Assembly: GCF_006094695.1 (NCBI RefSeq)
Contig: NZ_CP035103.1
Coordinates: 2,170,001-2,234,000 of the forward strand
Origin: Kocuria rosea
Lineage (GTDB): Bacteria > Actinomycetota > Actinomycetes > Actinomycetales > Micrococcaceae
Direction: 5' to 3'
DNA: 64,000 bases
This document shows, piece after piece, positions 1-8,242 of this stretch; positions within the stretch are counted from its first letter, which is position 1, and every line of letters begins with the position of its first letter. Under the pieces are notes generated by a model. The model saw nothing but the letters and a program-made list of their open reading frames with translations, was not told the origin of the DNA and made no database searches. The translations under genes were made by a program, and so were the position numbers.

Positions 1-1377
1 GGGGATCCGCTCGCGCCACTCGGGGGCCACGTCGTGCACGAAGAGCATGAAGGGGCTGGGCAGCGGCCCGCCGCCGAAGATCTCGGCGGCGCGCTCCTCG
101 AGGACCATGGGCGCCACCGGCCGGAACTGCTCGCGGCCCTTGACGTCGTTGAGCCGTTCGAGGTTGTCGGGGTGGATCGGGTTCGCCAGGAGGGACCGGC
201 GGCCCAGCGCCCGGGGCCCGAACTCGCTGCGGCCCTCGAACCAGGCGATCACGCCGTTGCCGGCGAGGATGTCGGCGACCTCGCCGGCGAGGTCCTCCGG
301 GGTGGTGAAGGGCACCTGGGCGGTGCTCAGCCACTGCGCGAGCTCCTCGCCGGACCAGCTGCGCCCGAGGGCCGCGGTGGGCTGGGGCGCGCCGAGGTCC
401 CCGGCCTCCTGGGCCAGGTGCAGGGCGGCGCCGAGGGCGGTCCCGGAGTCCCCGGAGGCGGGCTGGACCCAGACCTCCTCGAAGGGCGTCTCGCGCCAGA
501 TCCGGGAGTTGGCCACGCAGTTCAGGGCTGTGCCGCCGGCCATGGTGAGCACCGTGTCCCCGGTCTGCCCGTGCAGCCAGGTGGCGAGGTCCACCAGAAC
601 CTCCTCGACCACGGCCTGGACCGAGGCGGCGAGGTCGGCGTGGTCGCCGCCCCAGGTGCCGTCGTCGATCCGGCGGGGCGCGAAGCGGGTCCAGTCGGGG
701 GCCTGGGCACGGAAGCCGCCGTCGCCCGTGGCACGGACGATCTCGCGCAGCTCGGGCAGGAAGCGGGGCTCTCCGTAGGAGGCGAGCGCCATGACCTTGA
801 ACTCGTCGCTCGAGCGCAGGAAGCCCAGGTGGTCGGTGAGGGACTCGTAGAGCAGGCCGAGGGACTCGGGCAGGGCCTGGCGGTGCAGGATCTCCAGCTC
901 CCCGTCCCGGTAGCGGCCGGCCAGGTGCGAGTGCGCCTCGCCGCGGCCGTCGACCACCAGGACGCTGCTCGTGCGCGTGGGGGCGGCGAGCCCGGCGGAG
1001 GCGGCGTGGGCCACGTGGTGCTCCACGAACCGGACCTTGTCGCGGTCCAGGCCCGGCAGCGCCTCGGCCAGGAACCCGGCGGCGCGCCGGGCGTAGTCCA
1101 CGCGCACCGGGTCGTACGGGTCGTCCGGCATCTCGGCGGCGATGGCAGGGTCGAAGGAGTAGCCGACGGCGTCCAGGTCGGCGGGCGTGAGCCCGGCCTC
1201 GGCGAGGCACCAGTGCATGGCCTGCTCGGGCAGCTCCCACGCCGAGAACGGCACGGGGCGCTTGCCGTGCTTTCGGCGGGAGAAGCGCTCCTCCTCCGCC
1301 GCCGCCACCACTCTGCCGTCCACGACGAGAGCCGCCGCGGGGTCATGAAAAATCGCGTTGATGCCCAGGTAGTTCAT
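1..1377 (-). CDS. Carbamoyltransferase, NodU/CmcH family (3' end outside window)
   Basis: The frame is open for 459 codons from an ATG at 1377 to the window edge, so the C-terminus is missing. The protein begins MNYLGINAIFHDPAAAL and carries EEERFSRRKH at about residues 28-37. A metal-site HHxxHA motif (H120, H121, H124) is typical of the Kae1-like ATP-binding half of O-carbamoyltransferases. The C-terminal YrdC-like half is entered, with SEFGPRALGRRSLLANP near residues 385-400. The family uses carbamoyl phosphate and ATP to carbamoylate sugars, antibiotics or glycans; the acceptor cannot be read here. No biosynthetic partner lies upstream, so context must come from beyond the window. A -10-like CATACT seven bases before the ATG, with no Shine-Dalgarno, suggests a leaderless transcript. 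Confidence 0.9.
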   Translation of the reverse strand, partial: MNYLGINAIFHDPAAALVVDGRVVAAAEEERFSRRKHGKRPVPFSAWELPEQAMHWCLAEAGLTPADLDAVGYSFDPAIAAEMPDDPYDPVRVDYARRAAGFLAEALPGLDRDKVRFVEHHVAHAASAGLAAPTRTSSVLVVDGRGEAHSHLAGRYRDGELEILHRQALPESLGLLYESLTDHLGFLRSSDEFKVMALASYGEPRFLPELREIVRATGDGGFRAQAPDWTRFAPRRIDDGTWGGDHADLAASVQAVVEEVLVDLATWLHGQTGDTVLTMAGGTALNCVANSRIWRETPFEEVWVQPASGDSGTALGAALHLAQEAGDLGAPQPTAALGRSWSGEELAQWLSTAQVPFTTPEDLAGEVADILAGNGVIAWFEGRSEFGPRALGRRSLLANPIHPDNLERLNDVKGREQFRPVAPMVLEERAAEIFGGGPLPSPFMLFVHDVAPEWRERIP

Positions 1378-1384
1378 GAACCGG

Positions 1385-1390
1385 AGTATG
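1385..1390 (-). promoter_or_regulatory. Candidate leaderless -10 box (CATACT) for the carbamoyltransferase
   Basis: CATACT ends seven bases before the ATG at 1377 and no purine-rich ribosome site lies between. The spacing matches other probable leaderless starts in this window. The first base deviates from TANNNT. Confidence 0.4.
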
Positions 1391-1591
1391 GCACAAAACG
1401 ATCAGGCGGCTGATATACATCTCGTGTCGGCCCCCGGGCGTCGCCCCGGCCGCTCGGCGGGCGGACCAGCAGCACTGTCACGTCCCATAACGAGTCGGCA
1501 CAGCAACTGGTGACCCACGTCACGGGCGTCTAGGCTCGATGGCACGGGTCGAGCAGCCGGCCGTGACGTCCTGTCGTGGAAGGACCCCTCC

Positions 1592-1963
1592 ATGGACCAC
1601 TCCCTGTCCGTCGTCGTGCAGATCGAGCTGGACACCCGGTGCGTGCACCTGGTGGTCACCGGCGATCTCACCGAGCGCAACCACCGCGTCCTCACCCCCC
1701 TCGTGGCCCGCGCCCGCACCCTGGTGCCCGGTGCGGCCGTCGTCGTGGACCTCACGGGCGCCCAGCACGTGGACCCGGGCGGTCTGGACCTGCTGCGGTG
1801 GTCCCTCGACCACGACCCCCTCCCGGAGTCCGGTGGCGCCGTCCGGGTGCTCACCCGGCCCGCGCCGTTCGGCCTCGCCGAGGCGGCCCGCCCCACGGCC
1901 GGTGCGCCCGCGCCGGCACCCGCGCGCTGGAACGGCGCCGAGCCGGGCGGGGTGGCGGCGTGA
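1592..1963 (+). CDS. Small STAS-like protein
   Basis: 123 residues. The region around residues 20-75 has an alternating strand/helix pattern, and VVVDLTGAQHVDPGGLDLLRW resembles the core of STAS (anti-sigma factor antagonist) domains. At the position where SpoIIAA-type proteins have the phosphorylated serine (D-S/T-x-G) the sequence reads HVDPGG, so phospho-switching looks absent. The tail from about residue 95 is Ala/Pro-rich and probably disordered. A ribosome site (GGAAGGA) precedes the ATG. The stop overlaps the GTG of the next gene, so the two are probably translated together. No sigma factor or anti-sigma kinase is nearby. The role is unknown, and the STAS assignment rests on pattern only. 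Confidence 0.6.
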   Translation: MDHSLSVVVQIELDTRCVHLVVTGDLTERNHRVLTPLVARARTLVPGAAVVVDLTGAQHVDPGGLDLLRWSLDHDPLPESGGAVRVLTRPAPFGLAEAARPTAGAPAPAPARWNGAEPGGVAA

Positions 1964-2232
1964 GCGGCGTCGACGTCGCCACGTCACCGGCCGGCACCGG
2001 CGCCGGGGGCACCCGGGACTGCGGCACGTGCCTGAGCCCGGACTGCGACTTCCCCGCGGAGCTCTCCGCGCTCCCCCTCGTGGAGCTGCAGGTCCTGCAC
2101 AGCCGGGTGGTCTGCCAGCTCGAGCACGAGTACCTGCTCAACACCGACGGCCCCCACCCCGTCACCCAGGACCGCCACGAGGAGCTCGTGGCGGAGCTCG
2201 AGGCCCGCCGGGACGCGGCCCCCGGGGCGTGA
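1960..2232 (+). CDS. Small cysteine-containing hypothetical protein
   Basis: 90 residues, starting at a GTG that overlaps the preceding stop (GTGA). A disordered Gly/Thr-rich start is followed by CGTCLSPDCDFP (three cysteines in a C-x2-C-x4-C array). The rest is a helical, acidic segment rich in Leu and Glu (LVELQVLHSRVVCQLEHEYLL). The cysteines could bind a metal or redox partner. I do not recognise the family. The overlap with the STAS-like gene implies a common transcript. It ends seven bases before the stop of the convergent CtaG-like gene. Confidence 0.65.
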   Translation: MSGVDVATSPAGTGAGGTRDCGTCLSPDCDFPAELSALPLVELQVLHSRVVCQLEHEYLLNTDGPHPVTQDRHEELVAELEARRDAAPGA

Positions 2233-2239
2233 GCGCTTC

Positions 2240-3025
2240 TCAGGCGGCGGACCGGGCCGCCCGGACGCGGGGCCGCCCGGCGGCGTACCACTGGGCGAAG
2301 AGCACGACGATCAGGGCCACGTCCACCACGTCCCCGCCGTAGTACATGAGCTGCGCCCCCGTGCGGGCGTCCGACGCCCCGACCCCGTCCGGTGGGTGCC
2401 CGTACAGGTGCTTGGCGAGCGCCGAGTGGACCGCCACGAAGCCGACCAGCACCGCCGCCCGCACGCGGAAGGAGCCCCGGTGCGGGTCCGGGTCCACCCC
2501 GACCACGGCGGCGGTGAAGACGCAGCCCGCGAGGAGGACGTGGAGGTGCACCGCCGCGTGCACGGCCACGGAGGCGTGCATCGTGCCGTACAGCCCGGTG
2601 GTGTAGAGCACCCACAGGCCGCCCGCGTTGAGCGTCCCGGCCACCACCGGACGGGTCACCGCCCGGACGGGCGGCGTGCGCAGGAGACGGGACAGGGCGC
2701 GGGCCCGGGCCACGGGCAGCGCGCGCAGCGCCAGGGTCACGGGGGCGGCGAGCACCAGCAGCAGCGGGGCGGCCATCCCCAGCAGCAGGTGTCCCGCCAT
2801 GTGGGCGGTGAAGCCGGCGCGGGCGGCCCCGGCCAGGGGCCCGACCAGCGCCGTGCCGGCGCACAGCAGTCCCGCGAACCACAGCACCGTGCGGTGCGCC
2901 GGCCACGGGTCGCGGTGCCGTGCCGCCCACAGCCCCGCGGCCCAGCCGGCGGCGGCCAGGACGAGCAGGGCGAGCACGGTCGCGTCGAAGAGCGCCCAGC
3001 CGGTGGTCCCGTGGTCGTGCGTCAT
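2240..3025 (-). CDS. CtaG/caa3-type cytochrome c oxidase assembly-like membrane protein
   Basis: 261 residues with about seven predicted membrane helices. Conserved histidines sit in membrane contexts (TAHMAGHLLLGMAAP, VHAAVHLHVLLAGC, LYGH), the pattern of the caa3_CtaG family. Family members are linked to cytochrome oxidase copper-centre assembly, though many actinobacterial paralogues are untested. It is the second gene of a two-gene operon: its ATG overlaps the stop of the DUF2243 gene (ATGA). This pairing is common in actinobacteria and suggests joint work in the membrane. It lies far from ctaA and ctaB near 61-64 kb, so it may serve another oxidase or copper handling. Confidence 0.85.
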   Translation of the reverse strand: MTHDHGTTGWALFDATVLALLVLAAAGWAAGLWAARHRDPWPAHRTVLWFAGLLCAGTALVGPLAGAARAGFTAHMAGHLLLGMAAPLLLVLAAPVTLALRALPVARARALSRLLRTPPVRAVTRPVVAGTLNAGGLWVLYTTGLYGTMHASVAVHAAVHLHVLLAGCVFTAAVVGVDPDPHRGSFRVRAAVLVGFVAVHSALAKHLYGHPPDGVGASDARTGAQLMYYGGDVVDVALIVVLFAQWYAAGRPRVRAARSAA

Positions 3026-3480
3026 CGGCGCGGGCGGTCGGTCCGGTGCGGTCGGGTCCGGCGCAGGAGCAGGAGTCCCGCGGCGAGCGCGAGCACGGCC
3101 GTGCCGATCCAGGTGGCGTCGTAGACCAGCAGGTCCACGTCGTAGCGGATCTGGTGGATCCTGAGCACCTTGTGCAGGACCACGCCGTCGACGAGCTGGA
3201 ACGCGCCGAGGCCCGCGAGCAGCCCCCCGGTCCAGCGGCCCCAGGACATGGCGCCGCGGCGGCGGATGTCGGCCAGCAGGAAGAGGGAGCCCACGGTGAC
3301 GAACCAGCCGAAGGCGTGGAAGAGCCCGTCCGAGGCGAGGGCGACACCGGTGGTGGAGAGGTCGTAGAAGTGGTGCCAGTGCAGGAGCAGGTGGAAGACG
3401 GCGAGGTCCACCACGGAGGCGGCGATGCCCGCCCCCAGCAGCGCGCCGGCGATCACCGTCCGGCGGTCCTGGTCGGCCAT
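3022..3480 (-). CDS. DUF2243 membrane protein
   Basis: 152 residues with four predicted membrane helices. LLHWHHFYDLS after the first helix, DGLFHAFGW in the second, and VDGVVLHKVLRIHQIR in the third are the histidine-rich signatures of DUF2243. The ATG at 3480 is set by AGGAGG five bases upstream; a longer open frame upstream lacks a better start. The function is unknown. The conserved histidines suggest metal or heme binding, and the overlapping CtaG-like gene downstream points to respiratory or copper roles. This is inference. Confidence 0.85.
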   Translation of the reverse strand: MADQDRRTVIAGALLGAGIAASVVDLAVFHLLLHWHHFYDLSTTGVALASDGLFHAFGWFVTVGSLFLLADIRRRGAMSWGRWTGGLLAGLGAFQLVDGVVLHKVLRIHQIRYDVDLLVYDATWIGTAVLALAAGLLLLRRTRPHRTDRPRR

Positions 3481-3619
3481 GGTGTCCTCCTGGTGCGGGC
3501 GGGCGGGGTTGCGACCCAGCCTACGGCCGCCCGGGGCCCGGCCGTCCAGACCCGGATTGTCCGCGGCCCGGCACGGCAGGGCCCGGCGGGCGGACCGGCC
3601 CGGGTGGTTCAATGGCACG

Positions 3620-6244
3620 GTGCGCAACGACAACCTGACCCGCCGCGAGACCGCCGACCGTTCCGAGCTCGTCGCCGTGGAGAGCTACGACGTCCTGCTG
3701 GACCTGTCCACCGCGCCGGACCCGGAGGCGGACTCGTTCCGGTCCGTGACCACGGTGCGCTTCGCCGCGGAGGAGGGCGCCCAGACGTTCCTGGACTTCA
3801 TCGGCCGCTCCGTGGAGTCGGTGACGGTCAACGGCCGGGAGCTGGACCCGGACGACGTCGTGGAGGGCGCCCGGATCCGGCTGCCGTCCCTCGAGGCGGC
3901 CAACGAGGTCACGGTGGCCGGGCGGGGGCTGTACTCCCGCTCCGGGGAGGGGATGCACCGGTTCGTGGACCCGGCCGACGGCCGGGTCTACCTGTACACC
4001 CAGTACGAGCCGGCGGACGCCCGCCGGGTCTTCGCGAACTTCGAGCAGCCGGACCTCAAGGCGTCCTTCCGGTTCACGGTCCTGGCCCCGGACGGCTGGC
4101 AGGTCTCCTCCAACGGGGTGCGCATGGCGGCGTCCCCCGCTCCGGAGGCCGAGCGGCCCGGGGCGGTGCGCCACGAGTTCGCCCCCACGGAGCGGATCTC
4201 CACGTACATCACCACGGTGCTGGTGGGCCCGTACCACCGGGTGGCGGGCGAGTGGCGGCACTCCTTCGAGGACGGCAGCCGCATGTCCGTGCCGCTGGCC
4301 CTGTACTGCCGCGCCTCGCTGGCCGAGCACCTCGACGCGGCCACCGGCGCCCGCGAGCTGTTCGACCTCACCCGGCAGGGACTGACGTTCTTCACCGAGC
4401 TGTTCGGCTACCCGTACCCGTTCGGGAAGTACGAGCAGGCGTTCGTGCCCGAGTACAACCTGGGTGCCATGGAGAACCCCGGGCTGGTGACCTTCACCGA
4501 GGAGTACCTGTTCCCGGACGGGGCCACCCGCGCCCAGTACCAGGGGCGGGCGAACACCCTCATGCACGAGATGTCCCACATGTGGTTCGGGGACCTCGTC
4601 ACGATGACGTGGTGGGACGACCTGTGGCTCAAGGAGTCCTTCGCCGAGTTCATGGGGGCGCACGCGTCGGTGCAGGCCACGGATTTCGAGGAGGCGTGGA
4701 TCGCGTTCGCGGACCGCCGGAAGGCCTGGGCCTACCGGCAGGACCAGCTGCCCACCACGCACCCGGTGGTCGCCGACATCCACGACCTCGAGGCCGCCCG
4801 GCAGAACTTCGACGGCATCACCTACGCCAAGGGCGCCGCGGTGCTCAAGCAGCTCGTGGCGTTCGTGGGCTACGGCCCGTTCGTCGACGCGTGCCGCGCC
4901 TACTTCCGCCGCCACGCCTACGGGTCCACCACCCTGGAGGACTTCCTGGCCGTGCTCGAGGAGGCCTCCGGGCGGGACGTGCGCGGCTGGGCGGAGTCCT
5001 GGCTGGGCACCTCCGGCGTCACCTCGCTGGCCCTGGACCTCGCCCGGGACGACGACGGCACCGTCACCTTCGCGGCGCTGCTCCAGGACCCCGGCGCCGG
5101 GGTGCTGCGCCCGCACCGGCTGCTGCTCGGCGGCTACGAGCGCGGTCCCGGGGACGTCCTGGTGCGCACCGGCACGGTCAGCGTGGACCTGCCCGCCGAG
5201 TCCTCCGTGGAGGTCCCCGAGCTCGTGGGCTCGACCGCGCCGCTGCTGGTGGTCAACGACGAGGACCTCACCTACGCCAAGACCCGCCTGGACCCGCTCT
5301 CGCTCACCACGGCCCTGAGCTCCCTGTCCTCCGTGGAGGACGACATGGCCCGCGCCCAGCTGTGGTCGGGGCTGTGGAACGCCACCCGGGACGCCGAGCT
5401 CGACCCCGGGGACTGGGTGGGCGCCGTCCTGGACCACGGCTTCGCCGAGCCGCAGACCGGAATGTTCTCCACCGCCGTGGACCACGCCGTGGAGGCCGTC
5501 GAGCGCTTCACCCCGACCGCCCGGCGGGCCCGGCTTCGGGGCCGGCTGCTCGACGCCGCCGTCCGGGAGCTGCGCCGGGCGGATCCGGGCAGCGACCGGC
5601 AGCTGGCCCTCGCCCGGCTCACCGCCCGCACGGCCCGGCGCGACGGCAGCCACGCCGGATGGTTGCGCGACCTCCTGGGCGGGCGGGACGCGCTGCCCGG
5701 GCTGCGGCTGGGCTCGGACCTGCGCTGGGCGCTGTGGACGGCGCTCGCGGCCACCGGCCACGGCGAGGACCCCGTCCTGGACGCCGCCCTGGAACGGGAG
5801 CGCGCCGCCGACCGGACCCGCACCGGGCAGGTCGGCTGGGCCCGGGCCCGCGCCGCCCGCCCGCTCCCCCGGGCCAAGGCGGAGGCCTGGGACGCGATCA
5901 CCGGTGACGAGCTGTCCAACGACCTGCTGAGCGCCACGGTCGCCGGCTTCCAGCTGGGCCCGGCGGAGCTGGTGGAGCCGTACCGGGAGCGGTACTTCGC
6001 CATGCTGGAGGAGGTGTGGGCGCGCCGGTCCATCGGGATGGCCACCCGCATCGTGCAGGGGCTCTACCCCGCCGGCGCCGATCTCGAGCCGGGGCACGAC
6101 CCCGAGCACCACCCGGTGCTCGCCCGCACGGAGCTGTGGCTGAGCAACCACGCCGGGGCGCCCGCCGCCCTGCGCCGGATCCTGGTCGAGGAGCGGGACC
6201 ACCTGCTGCGGGCGCTGCGGGCGCAGGCGGCGGCGCGCCCCTGA
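3620..6244 (+). CDS. pepN: Aminopeptidase N (M1 family zinc metallopeptidase)
   Basis: 874 residues, the usual length of actinobacterial PepN. The GTG start at 3620 gives MRNDNLTRRETADRSE, the common start of this subfamily. The M1 N-terminal beta domain is followed by the exopeptidase motif GAMEN (residues 282-286). The zinc site HEMSH (H316, E317, H320) has the third ligand E339 within WLKESFAE. The ERAP1-like helical C-terminal domain fills roughly residues 520-870. It removes N-terminal residues from cytosolic peptides. There is no signal peptide. No Shine-Dalgarno precedes the GTG; TTCAAT ends six bases upstream, so it may be leaderless. It is transcribed alone and ends at a strong bidirectional hairpin. 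Confidence 0.96.
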   Translation: MRNDNLTRRETADRSELVAVESYDVLLDLSTAPDPEADSFRSVTTVRFAAEEGAQTFLDFIGRSVESVTVNGRELDPDDVVEGARIRLPSLEAANEVTVAGRGLYSRSGEGMHRFVDPADGRVYLYTQYEPADARRVFANFEQPDLKASFRFTVLAPDGWQVSSNGVRMAASPAPEAERPGAVRHEFAPTERISTYITTVLVGPYHRVAGEWRHSFEDGSRMSVPLALYCRASLAEHLDAATGARELFDLTRQGLTFFTELFGYPYPFGKYEQAFVPEYNLGAMENPGLVTFTEEYLFPDGATRAQYQGRANTLMHEMSHMWFGDLVTMTWWDDLWLKESFAEFMGAHASVQATDFEEAWIAFADRRKAWAYRQDQLPTTHPVVADIHDLEAARQNFDGITYAKGAAVLKQLVAFVGYGPFVDACRAYFRRHAYGSTTLEDFLAVLEEASGRDVRGWAESWLGTSGVTSLALDLARDDDGTVTFAALLQDPGAGVLRPHRLLLGGYERGPGDVLVRTGTVSVDLPAESSVEVPELVGSTAPLLVVNDEDLTYAKTRLDPLSLTTALSSLSSVEDDMARAQLWSGLWNATRDAELDPGDWVGAVLDHGFAEPQTGMFSTAVDHAVEAVERFTPTARRARLRGRLLDAAVRELRRADPGSDRQLALARLTARTARRDGSHAGWLRDLLGGRDALPGLRLGSDLRWALWTALAATGHGEDPVLDAALERERAADRTRTGQVGWARARAARPLPRAKAEAWDAITGDELSNDLLSATVAGFQLGPAELVEPYRERYFAMLEEVWARRSIGMATRIVQGLYPAGADLEPGHDPEHHPVLARTELWLSNHAGAPAALRRILVEERDHLLRALRAQAAARP

Positions 6245-6285
6245 CCCCCGCACGCCGAGGCCGGCCCCGGGTCCTCCGGGCAACA

Positions 6286-6317
6286 GCAGTCCCCCCGGTG
6301 CGCACCGGGGGGACTGC
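6286..6317. terminator. Bidirectional palindromic terminator
   Basis: A perfect 32-base palindrome (arms GCAGTCCCCCCGGTGC and its complement) lies between the stop of pepN and the stop of the convergent small gene. There is no T-tract, as is usual at high GC. Confidence 0.75.
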
Positions 6318-6356
6318 GACGGTCCGGGGGACCCGGCGGTTCCGGGCGGCGCGGGC

Positions 6357-6560
6357 TCAGGTGGCGGGGCGCCCCGAGCGGCGCAGCACGCGGTCGACGG
6401 CGCGCTGGGCGTCCTCGTTGGACTTGAAGACCCGCCGGTCGAGGCTCTGGCCGAGCGACATCGACGAGTTGCCCAGCTGCAGCAGGTTCACCTTGGAGTC
6501 GTTGCGGTGCTCGCGGCGCGGCTGGGGCGCCTGCGGACCGGTCCGGGCGTCATAGGCCAT
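6357..6560 (-). CDS. Small basic hypothetical protein
   Basis: 67 residues, basic, beginning MAYDARTGPQAPQPRR. LLQLGNSSMSLGQSLDRRVFKSNEDAQRAVDRVL forms the likely ordered, mostly helical part. The start at 6560 is supported by AAAGGA eight bases upstream and by a TACACT -10 at 6586-6591, giving a leader of roughly 20-30 bases. There are no cysteines, membrane segments or recognisable fold. It is transcribed toward pepN and shares the palindromic terminator. The family is not recognised. A good ribosome site, promoter and terminator argue that it is real. Confidence 0.65.
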   Translation of the reverse strand: MAYDARTGPQAPQPRREHRNDSKVNLLQLGNSSMSLGQSLDRRVFKSNEDAQRAVDRVLRRSGRPAT

Positions 6561-6626
6561 GGTGGATCCTTTCCGTGACACCTCCAGTGTAGGAGGCCGC
6601 CGCCCCACTGAACAGAGCGCCGCCGG

Positions 6627-8135
6627 TCATCGGCCGTGCCGCCGCGCCCGGGACGTGAACCAGCCCCGGTCCACGGACCGCCGCACCCACCAGGTGCGCG
6701 CCACGAGCACGAGGGACAGCACGTGCAGCAGCACGAGCACCGACCAGTACGCCGCGGCCGCCACCGGGGTGAAGGGGACGGAGGCCGCGCCGGCGAGCAT
6801 CAGCATGACCGGCGCCTCCAGGTTCAGCGCGTAGCGCAGGGGGCGCATCACGCGCACGGAGATGTCGTGCTCGGGCTGCCGGTTGATCCAGGACAGCAGC
6901 ACCGCCACCACGGACATCACGATCGAGGCCGCCGCGGAGGGCACCTGCCAGCCCGGCCCCAGGACGTGCTCCCGCACGGTGGCGACGAGCCCCACGAGCA
7001 GCAGGACCGCGGTGATGAGGCTGACCGCCACGGAGGCGAACGCCGTGATCCCCTGCCGGGCCGGCAGGATCACCATCTCGCAGAAGGCGTCGTCGAACCG
7101 GGACGTGGGCCGCAGCGCCAGGTGGCCGCGCACCGCCCCGGGCCACCGCCGCACGGCGCGGTCCTCGGCGAGCACCCGGTCCACCGCCCGGTGCGAGCCG
7201 CCCGGCCCGCCGGGGCGCCCGCCCTCGTGCGAGAGGACCGTGAACTCGTGCAGCCGGACCTCCGGGGGCACCGTCAGCTCCAGGTGGAAGCTGCGGCAGG
7301 ACGCGAGGTCGTGCAGGCCGACCCGACCCACCCAGGGCATCCAGCAGTGCCGCAGCCGGTCCCGGGCGCGCGGTCTCCGGCCGGCGGCGTACTGCTCGTC
7401 CATCGAGTACTTGAGCACGAGCCGGCGCCCCGCGAACTCGGCGGGCAGCGCGAAGGTCAGCAGGAAGCCGCGGGCCAGCTGGTCGGCCACGGTGGTGAAC
7501 AGGGCGAGGTCGGCCTCCCAGTGCTCGGCGTCCTCCGCCGGCAGCCGCCCCCGGTCGACGAGCTCCTGGACGACGGCGCGCAGGTGCTCGCAGTAGGCCC
7601 AGAACCCGTCGAGGGCGTCCTCCACGAGCAGCTCGGGGGCGTGCACGATCGCCGGGACGTGGTCGTCCGCCAGGACGGCCGCCTCGGCCAGCGGCAGCTG
7701 CTCCGGGATCAGTCCGCGCAGCAGCAGCTCGGCGAGCGCCCCGTTGTCCTCGGTGCTGAGGACCGGGACGGGGTCGCCCTGGCAGACGGCGTCGAAGTTG
7801 CGCAGGGGCTGCTTGGCCTGGATGGTCACGGGCACCAGCAGCCGGCCGGCGGCGTCGGCCGGCCACGGGGCGCGCGCGGCGAGGTCGACGTCGAGGGAGA
7901 CCTTCCGGCGGGTGACCCCGTCGGGGCTCATCAGCACGGACTCCACGCGCCGGTGGATCCAGTCGCCGGGGCTGAGGAAGAGCGTGCGCAGCACGTCGAC
8001 GTCCACCGCCGGGCGGTCCGGCTCGGGCGGGAGGTCCTGGCCCTGGGGCATCCGCGCGCCTCCTTCGGGGGTCCCGGTCCGGCTCTCGTCCCGGGCGGTC
8101 ACCGGGGTCCGCCCGGTGTCCTGATCGGCCATCAT
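6627..8135 (-). CDS. Large uncharacterised membrane protein
   Basis: About 502 residues from the ATG at 8135. Residues 1-340 are soluble with mixed alpha/beta character and include a long acidic-helical middle part (LVDRGRLPAEDAEHWEADLALFTTVADQLARGF). The last third has four hydrophobic segments, roughly GITAFASVAVSLITAVLLLVGLV, SIVMSVVAVLLSW, LEAPVMLMLAGA and AAAYWSVLVLLHVLSLVLVAR. A GTG 21 bases upstream overlaps a TACGGT -10-like hexamer, which favours the ATG. There is no signal peptide, so the large N-terminal part is presumably cytosolic. I recognise no enzyme motif. It is divergent from the HIRAN-like gene, which also has C-terminal membrane helices. Confidence 0.8.
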   Translation of the reverse strand: MMADQDTGRTPVTARDESRTGTPEGGARMPQGQDLPPEPDRPAVDVDVLRTLFLSPGDWIHRRVESVLMSPDGVTRRKVSLDVDLAARAPWPADAAGRLLVPVTIQAKQPLRNFDAVCQGDPVPVLSTEDNGALAELLLRGLIPEQLPLAEAAVLADDHVPAIVHAPELLVEDALDGFWAYCEHLRAVVQELVDRGRLPAEDAEHWEADLALFTTVADQLARGFLLTFALPAEFAGRRLVLKYSMDEQYAAGRRPRARDRLRHCWMPWVGRVGLHDLASCRSFHLELTVPPEVRLHEFTVLSHEGGRPGGPGGSHRAVDRVLAEDRAVRRWPGAVRGHLALRPTSRFDDAFCEMVILPARQGITAFASVAVSLITAVLLLVGLVATVREHVLGPGWQVPSAAASIVMSVVAVLLSWINRQPEHDISVRVMRPLRYALNLEAPVMLMLAGAASVPFTPVAAAAYWSVLVLLHVLSLVLVARTWWVRRSVDRGWFTSRARRHGR

Positions 8136-8242
8136 TGCACCAGTCAGCGCGGACACCGTACGGGCCCGGCGGTGGACCGGGCGTCACGGGAATCGTGAGA
8201 AGCTATTGACGACTTGATGCCCCAGCTCCATCGAGGGAGACC

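Noticed and set aside
1539..2342. Overlapping plus-strand frame starting at ATG 1539
   Set aside because: Arg/Pro-rich translation in the wrong frame; the STAS-like frame has a ribosome site and a sensible sequence.
3521..6283. A 920-codon antisense frame across pepN
   Set aside because: Complementary shadow of a gene with intact M1 peptidase motifs; no ribosome site or family match.
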